Below are positions 26,898-36,433 of a DNA stretch of 64,000 bases, in pieces; positions within the stretch are counted from its first letter, which is position 1, and each line of letters begins with the position of its first letter. Both the position numbers and the translations under genes were made by a program. Under the pieces are notes generated by a model. It worked only from the letters and a program-made list of their open reading frames with translations. It was not told where the DNA came from and made no database searches. Source of the DNA: Sutcliffiella horikoshii (lineage in GTDB: Bacteria; Bacillota; Bacilli; Bacillales; Bacillaceae_I); the NCBI RefSeq assembly GCF_019931755.1, contig NZ_CP082918.1, positions 1,220,001-1,284,000 on the forward strand, read 5' to 3'.

Positions 26898-29800
26898 GTG
26901 TTTAATGCACTTATTAAAAAACCAAAAGTAACATTGATATTTTTACTATTATTGGTGGTCATCGGTTCCTTGACCTATTTCCAAATACCAAAACGTGAGA
27001 TTCCAGAAATCTCACTCAATGTAGGAACGATCACCACTGTGTATCCAGGGGCTGCTCCGAACGTAGTCGAACGTGATATTACCACCCCGCTTGAAAAAGA
27101 ATTATTGGATATTGACGGGATGGACAGTGTCACTTCCGTTTCTGGATTGGGCGCATCCAATATCGTGATGGAACTGACCGATGATGCGGACAGGGATAAA
27201 GTATTCTCGCAAGTTCAACAAAAAGTTTCTGATGTAAGTCGGGATTTTCCAGAGGACGCTTTTGAACCAACCATTAACACGGACATTCAAATGGGAGCCA
27301 TCGCTTCTTACAACGTCTTACATGAAGACCGTGCATTGTTATTAGAACAAAAGGATATTATTGAAGGATGGATTCCTCAATTAGAGGATATTGATGGTGT
27401 TCGAAAGGTAACAGTTAAAGGGCTGGAAGAGTCGAGCTACACGCTTAACTTGGATTCAGAAAGCATGCAAGAAGAAAGAGTGTTGCTTCCAGACGTCATA
27501 ACAGCTATCCAGAACGAACTCGAAATCACCCCGCTTGGCAGTCAGCAAGAAGGCAATAAGATTTCCCAGCTGACATTTGAACATATCGAAAATATTGAAG
27601 ATGTAGAAAATGTTTTTCTAAAAAAGGATGAGGAAGGAAATTCTCTGTATGTCGGGGATATTGCAAGCTTAACGCAAATTCCTACCGAACAAGAAGACTT
27701 CGTTACCTATAACGGTACACCTGCTATTTCCTTGACCATCATGCAAGAAAAAGGGGTGGATATTCCAACATTGCATGCCAAAGTGGATGCAGAGATGGAG
27801 CGCCTCTCACAAGAATTGCCTGATGAGGTGGAAATGGACCTTTATTACACACAAAATGATATCGTGTCCAAAATATTCAAAGACCTGGGGATCTCCTTTT
27901 TAATCTCCATTTTAGCTGTTGTATTAATCACATTTTTTGGACTGAATGCAGTTTCCGCGATCCTAGTGGCAATTTCGATTCCAATTTCCATTGCGCTTGG
28001 TTTGATTCCGCTGCCATATGCGAATGTTGACTTGAACCAGATTTCCATCATTGGAATAATCATAGCCCTCGGGATCCTGGTGGATGATGCAATTGTAGTG
28101 AACGACAATATTCAAAGGCGTTATCAACTAGGTGATAGCCCCCTTGAAGGCGCAATTAAAGGAACCAAAGAAGTTCGCGTTTCCATTATTACGTCCACAT
28201 TAGCGATTGTATTTACATTCTTGCCACTGACATTCCTTGGTGGTCCGAACGGTGCATTCATTTTCGCACTGCCGACAGTTTTGATTGCTACCATCATCGG
28301 TTCCACCATTGTTGCATTGACGATTGTGCCGATATTTATGGCATGGCGTCAAAAGAAAAAGAAGAGAAACAAAGTGAAGGATGGACTGCTTGGTTCTCAG
28401 ATTGAGAAAGTAGGTGACTGGTATAGTTCGAAAATATTGACCAAAGTCGTGAAAAAGCCGCTGCTTACTGGTCTTGCAGTTCTTATTTTCTGTACAGCAT
28501 CATACGCCCTTGTTCCATTTATTCCAGTTGTTTTTTTCCCAAGTGCTGACAGGGAAGAGGTTACGGTATCTGTAACGTATCCTGCTGGAACCCCACTTGA
28601 GGAGACAGAGTCAAGGCTTGAAGAAATGGAAGACACCATCAAATCAGATGAAGCAGTATATGAAACAACTATTTTTGCCGGTAGTGGTGAACCAGGTATT
28701 TTCGGAAGCACGCTTTCCAATTCTGGTGAGAATACAGGGCAAATAGTAATCAGGGTTGATCGTGAGCAGCAGTCTGCAGCAGACACTATTGCAAAATGGC
28801 AGCCACAACTCCGTGATGAAAATCCAGATGCGGTTGTGATGCTATCCACTATCGAAGCTGGGCCACCAGTTGGAGCGCCAATTGCTTTAACGGTAGTCGG
28901 AGATGATATTGACGAGTTAATGAATTCTGTAAATGGAATGAAAGAAGAGATAGAAAGCCTAGAAGGAAGCGGGGCAGTTATCGATGATGTTGGATCCTCT
29001 CAACCTACTATCAACTATGTTCCAAACAGGGAAGAGATGGAAGAGCATGGCATCACCTCCCAGGAAATAAGCAATCAAATTAGACTCGTTACAGAGGGTA
29101 TACCTGTCGGCTCCTATGAGGCTGGACTTGAAAGGGAAACGTTGACGATTGTTCAGGATCTGGTGGAAGATGGCGAAACTATTGATTTAGAAGCTTTGGA
29201 GCTGCCAAGTAAAACGGAAACAACTGAATTTGGAGCACCTGTTCTTGTCCCGTTATCTGAACTGGTAGAGGTGGAAGAAACAGAAGTGCTTCCTCTAATT
29301 CCTCATAAAGATGGAGACAGAACGATTACAGTACGCGTATATCCGGGGGAAGATGATAAGCAGAAGCTTGAAGCAGAAGTAAAAGAAATTGCTACTTCCT
29401 ATGAGTCAGATAGTATTTCCGTTTCTGTCGGAGGAGAATCTTCTGCCAGAAGTGACTTCTTTATTGAAGTTGGTAAGTTGTTCGTTATCGTTATTTTCTT
29501 AATCTATATTTTAATGGTTGTTCAATTCAATTCATTAAGACTTCCATTATTGATTATGAGTTCTGTTTACCTCGCCATTTCCGGAGCCGTAATTGGACTA
29601 TTCATTACCCAAACCGGCCTAGGATTTATGGCTATGATGGGGATTGTATCGCTTGCGGGAATTGTGGTACGTAATGCAACAGTATTCATCGAGTTCATGG
29701 AATCGCGTTTGCAAGAAGGTGCCACTCTAAGTGAAGCGGTCATAGATTCAGGGAAAGCGAGATTGAGACCGGTTGTGCTGACGGCGTTTACGTCCATTGC

Positions 29801-29954
29801 AGCATTGCTGCCAATTGCATTCAGTGGTGATGTATTATTTACGCCATTGGCAATCTCTATTATTTCCGGTATCTTCTTTTCGACCTTCTTTACATTGCTG
29901 TTTGTTCCGGCATTCTATATTGTGATTAAACGTAAAAAAGTGAAAGAAGCATAA
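26898..29954 (+). CDS. RND-family efflux transporter (AcrB/SwrC-like)
   Basis: A 1018-residue proton-driven exporter with the usual RND layout: one N-terminal helix, a large outer loop, a block of six helices (about residues 325-490), a second outer loop, and a final block (about 850-1010). Family motifs include AAPNVVERDITTPLE near residue 52, GILVDDAIVVNDNIQRR near residue 393 and GIVVRNATVFIEF near residue 917. It starts with GTG after AGGAGG. No membrane-fusion partner is adjacent, as for B. subtilis SwrC, which exports surfactin. Substrate is unknown. Single-gene unit with a strong terminator. Confidence 0.92.
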   Translation: MFNALIKKPKVTLIFLLLLVVIGSLTYFQIPKREIPEISLNVGTITTVYPGAAPNVVERDITTPLEKELLDIDGMDSVTSVSGLGASNIVMELTDDADRDKVFSQVQQKVSDVSRDFPEDAFEPTINTDIQMGAIASYNVLHEDRALLLEQKDIIEGWIPQLEDIDGVRKVTVKGLEESSYTLNLDSESMQEERVLLPDVITAIQNELEITPLGSQQEGNKISQLTFEHIENIEDVENVFLKKDEEGNSLYVGDIASLTQIPTEQEDFVTYNGTPAISLTIMQEKGVDIPTLHAKVDAEMERLSQELPDEVEMDLYYTQNDIVSKIFKDLGISFLISILAVVLITFFGLNAVSAILVAISIPISIALGLIPLPYANVDLNQISIIGIIIALGILVDDAIVVNDNIQRRYQLGDSPLEGAIKGTKEVRVSIITSTLAIVFTFLPLTFLGGPNGAFIFALPTVLIATIIGSTIVALTIVPIFMAWRQKKKKRNKVKDGLLGSQIEKVGDWYSSKILTKVVKKPLLTGLAVLIFCTASYALVPFIPVVFFPSADREEVTVSVTYPAGTPLEETESRLEEMEDTIKSDEAVYETTIFAGSGEPGIFGSTLSNSGENTGQIVIRVDREQQSAADTIAKWQPQLRDENPDAVVMLSTIEAGPPVGAPIALTVVGDDIDELMNSVNGMKEEIESLEGSGAVIDDVGSSQPTINYVPNREEMEEHGITSQEISNQIRLVTEGIPVGSYEAGLERETLTIVQDLVEDGETIDLEALELPSKTETTEFGAPVLVPLSELVEVEETEVLPLIPHKDGDRTITVRVYPGEDDKQKLEAEVKEIATSYESDSISVSVGGESSARSDFFIEVGKLFVIVIFLIYILMVVQFNSLRLPLLIMSSVYLAISGAVIGLFITQTGLGFMAMMGIVSLAGIVVRNATVFIEFMESRLQEGATLSEAVIDSGKARLRPVVLTAFTSIAALLPIAFSGDVLFTPLAISIISGIFFSTFFTLLFVPAFYIVIKRKKVKEA

Positions 29955-29959
29955 TTAAC

Positions 29960-30004
29960 AAAAAGATACACCTAGCAATTATTGCTGACTAGGTGTATCT
30001 TTTT
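29960..30004 (+). terminator. Terminator after the RND gene
   Basis: Perfect 16-bp stem AAAAAGATACACCTAG / CTAGGTGTATCTTTTT. Confidence 0.93.
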
Positions 30005-30098
30005 ATTGTAGGGATATACTTTTAATGAAACATTATTATTCTTTAGTTCGTACAAGTACTATCTACTATAATCAGTTAAAAAGGTGATTGCATATTAT

Positions 30099-30371
30099 AT
30101 GGAATTCTATCTTGATATTCTACTATACGCACCATATGTAACAGCCGCCGTCCTTTGTCTTTTGACGTTCTGCTTTTTTGTGGATTCTAAGTATGTGGTC
30201 TGCCAACACAATGGCTATACGACATCTTTGGACCTTGAAACAAATAAATTGCAGTCTGTTATCGGTAAGCGGAGAAGGCTTATTACATTCATATATAGAA
30301 AACGGCCAACAAAAGAATCAACCTTAGATGAAGAAGATTCCTCTAACTACTTTGCATACATGAGTCGATAA
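30099..30371 (+). CDS. Small membrane protein of unknown function
   Basis: A 90-residue protein with one N-terminal membrane segment (about residues 5-29, LYAPYVTAAVLCLLTFCFFV) and a basic, polar cytoplasmic tail. I do not recognise a family. The start is uncertain: ATG 30099 lies 12 bp after AAGGTG, while the in-frame GTG at 30084 overlaps that site. It precedes the yidC-type gene by 26 bp and may be in one transcript with it. Confidence 0.6.
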   Translation: MEFYLDILLYAPYVTAAVLCLLTFCFFVDSKYVVCQHNGYTTSLDLETNKLQSVIGKRRRLITFIYRKRPTKESTLDEEDSSNYFAYMSR

Positions 30372-30397
30372 CCTTGTAAAAAGTAGGAGGAATTTAC

Positions 30398-31168
30398 ATG
30401 AAGAAATTTTGGACAGTGAGTTTAGTAATATTTTTATTGGCGCTATTAACAGGTTGTAACATGAGTGAGCCCATTACGGCTGATAGTTCAGGAGTATGGA
30501 ATCACTATTTTGTCTATCCTTTGTCTCTTGCATTGACGACGGTCGCAGATTGGACTGGAGGAAGCTACGGTATTTCCATCATTGTCGTGACAATTGCTAT
30601 TCGTACACTTATTTTGCCACTAGCATTAAAGCAACAGAAAAACATGCTTGCCATGCAAAAGCTAAAGCCAGAAATGGAAGCATTGCAAAAGAAATATAAA
30701 GACAAGAAAAAACCAGATGACCAAAAAGAAATGCAAAAAGAATTAATGGCATTATACCAGACGCACAAAGTGAACCCTGCCGCGGGTTGTTTTCCAATGT
30801 TGATTCAGATGCCTGTGATCATGGCCTTCTATTATGCAATCGGCAGAACGACGGAAATAGCCGAGCACTCTTTCTTTTGGGTGAGTCTTGGCCAGCCTGA
30901 TCCATACTTTATCCTCCCGGTTGTGGCAGCAATCACGACATTCATCCAGACAAGAGTCACTCTTACTGATGACGTACAGCCACAGATGAAGATGGTCATG
31001 AACATCATACCTGTGTTTATTTTGATCGCCGGATTGACGTTGCCTTCTGCGCTGGCACTTTATTGGGTGATAGGAAATTTATTCGGAATTGGACAAGGAC
31101 TATATTTGAAAAAACGTATGAAAACGTTGAAACAGATGGAAGAAACAACAGTCGTTCCAAGCACATAA
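30398..31168 (+). CDS. yidC: YidC/Oxa1-family membrane insertase, lipoprotein
   Basis: A 256-residue insertase. The lipoprotein signal peptide ends in LLTGC with the lipidated Cys20. The YidC core follows with about five helices, the positively charged hairpin (KQQKNMLAMQKLKPEMEALQ) and the family box NPAAGCFPMLIQMPV. The conserved Arg in the first core helix is present (TIAIRTLILPLAL). It is not beside rnpA/rpmH, so it is probably a second or third paralogue like YqjG (MisCB) rather than SpoIIIJ. AGGAGG site; terminator follows. Confidence 0.92.
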   Translation: MKKFWTVSLVIFLLALLTGCNMSEPITADSSGVWNHYFVYPLSLALTTVADWTGGSYGISIIVVTIAIRTLILPLALKQQKNMLAMQKLKPEMEALQKKYKDKKKPDDQKEMQKELMALYQTHKVNPAAGCFPMLIQMPVIMAFYYAIGRTTEIAEHSFFWVSLGQPDPYFILPVVAAITTFIQTRVTLTDDVQPQMKMVMNIIPVFILIAGLTLPSALALYWVIGNLFGIGQGLYLKKRMKTLKQMEETTVVPST

Positions 31169-31174
31169 TAGGAT

Positions 31175-31216
31175 AAAACCTCTAACCTCCTCTCAGGGAG
31201 GTTGGAGGTTTTTTTA
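31175..31216 (+). terminator. Terminator after the yidC-type gene
   Basis: AAACCTCTAACCTCC / GGAGGTTGGAGGTTT stem followed by more T. Repeat copy 3 begins 22 bp later. Confidence 0.92.
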
Positions 31217-31237
31217 GAATGAAAAATCTATAATACA

Positions 31238-31582
31238 GTTGATTTCCGTTCCAGGCGCTTCGCTTGCCTGCGGGCGGTCCGTGAGCCTCCTCAGGCTTCG
31301 CCTTGCGGGGTCTCACCTGTCCCTTCCTCCCGCGGGCGTCTGCGCGCCTTCCACTCCAATCAACAAGATGACTTCGTTCACCTTAAGGGTTAAAGAAGCA
31401 TTGAATTTTAGTTTTGGGGTAATCCCATTAACTTTTAGTCATGTATTTTCAGCTGTGGATTGGAGCAAATGGCGAAGACTCCAGAGGGGAGTAACGGTAG
31501 CTTGAGACCCCGCAGCGCAGCGAGGAGGCTCAAGCACCGTCCCGCGGAAAGCGAAGCCATTTGCGGAAAGGAACAGCGTCGA
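31238..31582 (+). repeat. Structured intergenic repeat, full copy 3
   Basis: Same architecture: left arm with GTGAG/CTCAC inner hairpin and GTTGATT/AATCAAC outer stem, diverged AT-rich spacer, right arm with GCTTGAG/CTCAAGC. It lies between the convergent yidC-type and MFS genes. Confidence 0.9.
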
Positions 31583-31615
31583 TAAACCAACCAACTAAGT
31601 TTTAAAAAGAATGGC

Positions 31616-32758
31616 TTACGCAACTCTTCTGATCCTCCATATTAAAATAGCATTCAGTAAAAACCATATTCCTAAAAAAGCCAAGACTGTTAGAAACGAA
31701 AAGTTATGGCTTATGATAGGACTGACGGCAGTGCCAATCAGTAAAGTGAAAGAATACAAGGAGATGGCGCTTCCGCGGTGATTGCTGCCTAATATCCCAA
31801 TATATGTGATGATTGCCGGTAGGAAAAAGGAAATGGCAGCTACATAGATCACAGATAAAGCACCTATCACAAATAGATTTTCATAAAAAATCATCATAAA
31901 AAAGAACGAAAAGGAAATGCTCAACGAACAAATAAGAAGTAAACGCTTGGATCCCACGGTCCGCATCAATATGTCAGAAAAGAGACATGAAACAGTACCA
32001 ACGAGCCCGACAGAACGGACCAACATAAAAGATTGATCAGGAAACGTTATGGATAAGAATTGAAACAGGCTATCGTAAAACGTCACAAAGGAGAGCAGCA
32101 AGGAAAAAACAATAAGGTAAAGAATTCGTAAATCACGGTCCGTCAAGAGCGTGAAAAAATGTTTCCAAGGTTTGTCCTTTGTACTTATCAATGAATGAGC
32201 TGAACTTAAGATGAGACGTGCAAATACGAACAACAGGAAGTAAACAAGTGAAAAGAAAACAAATACATCTTCCCATTGAAAATAAGTGACTATATGTTCG
32301 CTTATCATTGGGCCAAAAATGCCCGATAACAGAAAACCTGCATTAATAAGAGATATGGTAAAAGTTCGAAGGGATTGGGAAAAGTGGTCAAAGCAATAGG
32401 CAAAAGCGACTGGCGCAAAGCAACCAAGGGTGAACCCTTGAATGGAGCGGGCAACGTACAAATGAGAAATATTTGCAGAGTGCGCAATGAGTATGGTGGC
32501 TAATGCCGAAAACAGAAACCCGTAGCTGATGATCTTCTTCCGGCCGAATCGATCGGACAACGGCCCGAACATCAGGAGTCCTATTGCATAGAAGATGCTA
32601 AAGAAACTGCTGGCCAATATTACTTTTTGTTTGGAGATATTCCACTCCAAGCTTATCGGATTATAAAGTGGGATTAATGTGTATAGGTTACAGACCACTA
32701 AAAAACCCATAACGATTAATAATGTTGCTGAAAAATAATGGTTTTTTCTTCGTTCCAT
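31616..32758 (-). CDS. Major facilitator superfamily transporter
   Basis: A 380-residue protein with 12 predicted membrane segments. The signature between helices 2 and 3 is visible as GPLSDRFGRKKIISYGFLF, and helix 4 has ARSIQGFTLGCFAPVAFAY, which resembles drug or small-molecule exporters of the YbcL/Bcr type. Substrate cannot be inferred. It is divergent from addB and convergent with the yidC-type gene; I cannot tie it to either neighbour functionally. Confidence 0.85.
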   Translation of the reverse strand: MERRKNHYFSATLLIVMGFLVVCNLYTLIPLYNPISLEWNISKQKVILASSFFSIFYAIGLLMFGPLSDRFGRKKIISYGFLFSALATILIAHSANISHLYVARSIQGFTLGCFAPVAFAYCFDHFSQSLRTFTISLINAGFLLSGIFGPMISEHIVTYFQWEDVFVFFSLVYFLLFVFARLILSSAHSLISTKDKPWKHFFTLLTDRDLRILYLIVFSLLLSFVTFYDSLFQFLSITFPDQSFMLVRSVGLVGTVSCLFSDILMRTVGSKRLLLICSLSISFSFFFMMIFYENLFVIGALSVIYVAAISFFLPAIITYIGILGSNHRGSAISLYSFTLLIGTAVSPIISHNFSFLTVLAFLGIWFLLNAILIWRIRRVA

Positions 32759-32827
32759 TTCCGTTCACCTGCCCATTTTACCTTATGCAATGGGTGTTTG
32801 ACCGGTTCCATCCTCGAAAGTAACCCG

Positions 32828-32857
32828 TTGGCAATAATAGTAGTTTTTCAGTACAAT
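32828..32857 (+). promoter_or_regulatory. Probable promoter of addBA-sbcDC
   Basis: TTGGCA, 18 bp, TACAAT, 61 bp before the addB start. Confidence 0.55.
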
Positions 32858-32917
32858 AGAATAAGAAGAACATAAGTGCGTATTATTTTTTTGAATGGAG
32901 AAAATGGGGGATATCTA

Positions 32918-35900
32918 GTGTCTATACGATTTTTAATAGGAAGAACAGGCAGCGGGAAAACAACCTGGTGCAACGAGCAAATTCTTCACATGCTTAAAGA
33001 AGACCCGCAAGGTCCGCCAGTTGTCTACCTTGTGCCAGAGCAGATGACTTTTCAATCAGAATACTGGATCGTTCAGTCGCCTGATGTAAAGGGTATGATA
33101 CGGGCACAAGTATTCAGTTTTACTCGTCTTGCATGGAGAATTTTACAGGAAGTCGGCGGTATCAGCCGTTTTCATATCGATCAGACCGGAATTCATATGC
33201 TGCTTCGGAAGGTAATTGAGGAACACAAAAGTAAGTTTCATGTGTTTGGGAAGTCTGCCGAGCAGTTCGGATTCATTGAACAAATGGAAAGCATGATTAC
33301 AGAGTTTAAACGTTATTGCGTCACACCAGAACTTTTACATGAAGAAATCGTACGGATTGGAGAGGATGCCTCCATTTCTGAGCACGAAAAAATGCTAGCT
33401 AAAAAGCTGACTGACATACTAGTTGTCTATCGTCAGTTAGAAGCAACGCTGGAAGGCAAATATTTGGACGGCGAAGATTACTTACAGCTATTGACGGAAA
33501 AAATACCAAATTCAAGCTATATTCAAAATGCAGATATTTTCATTGATGGTTTTCATAGCTTCACGCCTCAGGAATTGGAAGTCTTAAAGGAATTAATGAA
33601 ACATGCAAACTCGGTCACGGTTGCCTTGACTGCGGATAAACCATATGACGAAGAAGCACCATATGATCTTCATCTGTTCAGGGAGACAGGAACGACTTAT
33701 CAAAGACTGAGGGATATCGCACTCGAAGAAGGATGCGAACTAGAAGAGCCGGTGCTTTTAAAAGGCACGCCCCGCTTTCAACATGCTGATTCCTTGCGTC
33801 ATATGGAACAGTATTTTGATGTTCGTCCAACGGTCGTCTTTCCGGAAAAGGCTGATGTGTCTATTTTACAAGCAGTCAATCGCAGAGCGGAAATGGAAGG
33901 CATTGCGAGGGAGATCGTCTCCCTTGTCAGGGATAAGGGGAATCGCTATAAAGATATAGCTGTCATCGTCAGAAATGCAGAATCTTATATTGATTTGGTT
34001 AATACAGTTTTCAAAGATTATGACATTCCCTTTTTCGTCGATCAAAAGCGGACAATGCTACATCATCCTTTGGTCGAGTTGCTTCGTTCCAGCCTTGAAG
34101 TGATTTCAAGAAACTGGCGCTATGAATCTGTTTTCCGTTGTGTAAAGACGGATTTCTTTTACTCGCTCGATCAAGATATAAATGAGATGCGCGAAAAAAC
34201 GGACAAGCTGGAAAACTATTGCCTGTCCTATGGTATACAAGGCCATAGATGGACTGCGACTGAGCCATGGAAGTATCGTCGCTTTTTTAGTGTGGATACA
34301 GAAGGTCCATACGTACAAACAGATGAAGAAATTGCTTATGAAAAGGAAATCAATGAGTTAAGAACGATGATCGTGGAGCCGCTTCATATGCTTGAAAAAC
34401 GCTGGAAAAAAGCAAAGTCAATCGAAGGCTATTGCAAGGCGCTTTATGAATTTATGGAAGATTTAAAGATTCCACAAAAACTGGAAGCAAGAATGAAAAA
34501 GGCGGAGGAAGAAGGCAATCTGTCTTCTGCAAAAGAAAACGAGCAAGTATGGAAAGCGATTATTCAAATGCTCGATCAGATGGTCGAACTGATAGGGGAC
34601 CATCCAATTTCGTTATCCATGTTTATGAAAATGGTGGAAAGTGGATTGGAAAGCCTGCGATTCAGCTTAGTGCCACCGGCAATTGACCAGGTTATCGTTG
34701 CTAACTTTGATCTTTCGCGCTTGACAGATATAAAGCACAGTTTTGTGATTGGTGTAAATGATGGGGTGATCCCTGCCAAGATCAAGGACGAGGGGTTTAT
34801 ATCAGAAGAAGAAAGAGAGCTTCTGTCAAACTACGGAATGGAGCTTGCACCGACAAGTCTAGAACGACTGCTTGATGAACATTTCCTTGTTTATACGTCT
34901 TTTTTAAGCCCTTCCCATCACTTGTATATAAGCTATGCCCTGGCAGATGAAGAGGGAAAAACACTGTTGCCTTCTTCTTATATCAAGCGAATAAAGGAAA
35001 TGTTTCCGTCGCTACAGGAGAAGTTGTTGCTCAATGAACCTGCAGAGCTTAATAGCGAAGAGCAGTTAAGGTATATCCATACTCCATCGACCACACTATC
35101 CAACTTGGCAGTTCAGCTTCAAGCGTGGATGAAGAAATATCCGGTCGAACCGATTTGGTGGGATGTATACAATACACTTTTAGAAAGTGAAGAATGGCAG
35201 GATAAAACCGAACAGGTCTTACGAAGCTTATTTTATAAAAATGAAGCAAAAAAATTGAAACAAAAGGTCAGCCGTGAGTTATACGGTAACTTCATGGAAG
35301 CAAGTGTGTCGAGAATGGAGAAATTCAGTGCATGTGCCTTTTCCCATTTCGCATCACATGGTTTAAAGCTGAAGGAAAGAAAAATCTACCGATTGGAAGC
35401 ACCGGATATCGGTCAGCTTTTCCACGCTGCACTTAAGCATATCTCAGATAAGTTAAGGCAAAGCGGCAACGATTGGAAGAACCTAACGAAACAGGAATGT
35501 GAAGTGCTGGCAAAAGAAGCCGTGCATATTCTCGCACCAAAGCTGCAAGGGGAAATCCTGTTAAGCTCCAATCGCTTCCATTACATCAAACGGAAGTTGG
35601 AAACGATTATCACAAGAGCTTCGCAAATCTTAAGCGATCACTCTAAAGCGAGCAAATTCACCCCAGTTGGTTTGGAACTTGGCTTTGGAAAGCAAGAAGA
35701 GTTGCCTCCAATTCAGATCAACTTGCCAAATGGTGTGACAATGGAGCTTGTAGGGCGTATAGACCGGGTAGATAAAGCGGAAGGAAGCAGTGGATTATTG
35801 CTTCGTATCATAGATTATAAATCAAGCAACAAAGCGCTTGACCTGACAGAAGTATACTATGGCTTGGCATTACAGATGTTGACCTATCTTGATATTGTCA

Positions 35901-36433
35901 TCTCGCATTCTAAAGGGTGGCTTGGAAGTGAAGCTACTCCTGCCGGTGTCTTGTATTTCCATGTTCATAATCCAATGATTAAAACAAACGGAATGAAACC
36001 GGAGGACATCATTGAAGAGGAGATCTTTAAGAGCTTCAAAATGAAGGGCCTGCTTTTAGGTGACGAAGAATCTGTGAAGCTGATGGATCAGACGCTGGAG
36101 AGTGGACATTCCAAAATCGTTTCGGCTGCACTGAAAAAGAATGGTGGATTTCAAGCGAACTCGTCGATTGCAAGTGAAGAAGAATTCACGCAGCTCAGAA
36201 CGTATGTAAGAAAGACATTTGAAGAGATTGGTATGAAGATATCCGAAGGGGAAACAAGCATTTCTCCGTACAAACTGAAAAATCAAACACCATGTACGTT
36301 TTGTTCGTATAAATCGTTTTGTCAATTTGATACATCTCTTGATGAAAACGAATATAGAGTGTTGCCAACGATACCTAAAAATGAGGTCATTTCCTCAATG
36401 AAAACAAAGATAGAAGGGGGAGAGGAATCATGA
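32918..36433 (+). CDS. addB: ATP-dependent helicase/nuclease subunit AddB
   Basis: With AddA it resects double-strand breaks for homologous recombination. About 1171 residues. The N-terminal P-loop is GRTGSGKT (about residues 8-15) and a C-terminal RecB-type nuclease has RIIDYKSSNK. The four cysteines known to hold a 4Fe-4S cluster are C806, C1126, C1129 and C1135, each five residues beyond the B. subtilis numbering. The GTG at 32918 (GGGGG 8 bp upstream) is preferred over a GTG at 32876, which would add 14 unrelated residues. It overlaps addA by 4 bp. Confidence 0.95.
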   Translation: MSIRFLIGRTGSGKTTWCNEQILHMLKEDPQGPPVVYLVPEQMTFQSEYWIVQSPDVKGMIRAQVFSFTRLAWRILQEVGGISRFHIDQTGIHMLLRKVIEEHKSKFHVFGKSAEQFGFIEQMESMITEFKRYCVTPELLHEEIVRIGEDASISEHEKMLAKKLTDILVVYRQLEATLEGKYLDGEDYLQLLTEKIPNSSYIQNADIFIDGFHSFTPQELEVLKELMKHANSVTVALTADKPYDEEAPYDLHLFRETGTTYQRLRDIALEEGCELEEPVLLKGTPRFQHADSLRHMEQYFDVRPTVVFPEKADVSILQAVNRRAEMEGIAREIVSLVRDKGNRYKDIAVIVRNAESYIDLVNTVFKDYDIPFFVDQKRTMLHHPLVELLRSSLEVISRNWRYESVFRCVKTDFFYSLDQDINEMREKTDKLENYCLSYGIQGHRWTATEPWKYRRFFSVDTEGPYVQTDEEIAYEKEINELRTMIVEPLHMLEKRWKKAKSIEGYCKALYEFMEDLKIPQKLEARMKKAEEEGNLSSAKENEQVWKAIIQMLDQMVELIGDHPISLSMFMKMVESGLESLRFSLVPPAIDQVIVANFDLSRLTDIKHSFVIGVNDGVIPAKIKDEGFISEEERELLSNYGMELAPTSLERLLDEHFLVYTSFLSPSHHLYISYALADEEGKTLLPSSYIKRIKEMFPSLQEKLLLNEPAELNSEEQLRYIHTPSTTLSNLAVQLQAWMKKYPVEPIWWDVYNTLLESEEWQDKTEQVLRSLFYKNEAKKLKQKVSRELYGNFMEASVSRMEKFSACAFSHFASHGLKLKERKIYRLEAPDIGQLFHAALKHISDKLRQSGNDWKNLTKQECEVLAKEAVHILAPKLQGEILLSSNRFHYIKRKLETIITRASQILSDHSKASKFTPVGLELGFGKQEELPPIQINLPNGVTMELVGRIDRVDKAEGSSGLLLRIIDYKSSNKALDLTEVYYGLALQMLTYLDIVISHSKGWLGSEATPAGVLYFHVHNPMIKTNGMKPEDIIEEEIFKSFKMKGLLLGDEESVKLMDQTLESGHSKIVSAALKKNGGFQANSSIASEEEFTQLRTYVRKTFEEIGMKISEGETSISPYKLKNQTPCTFCSYKSFCQFDTSLDENEYRVLPTIPKNEVISSMKTKIEGGEES

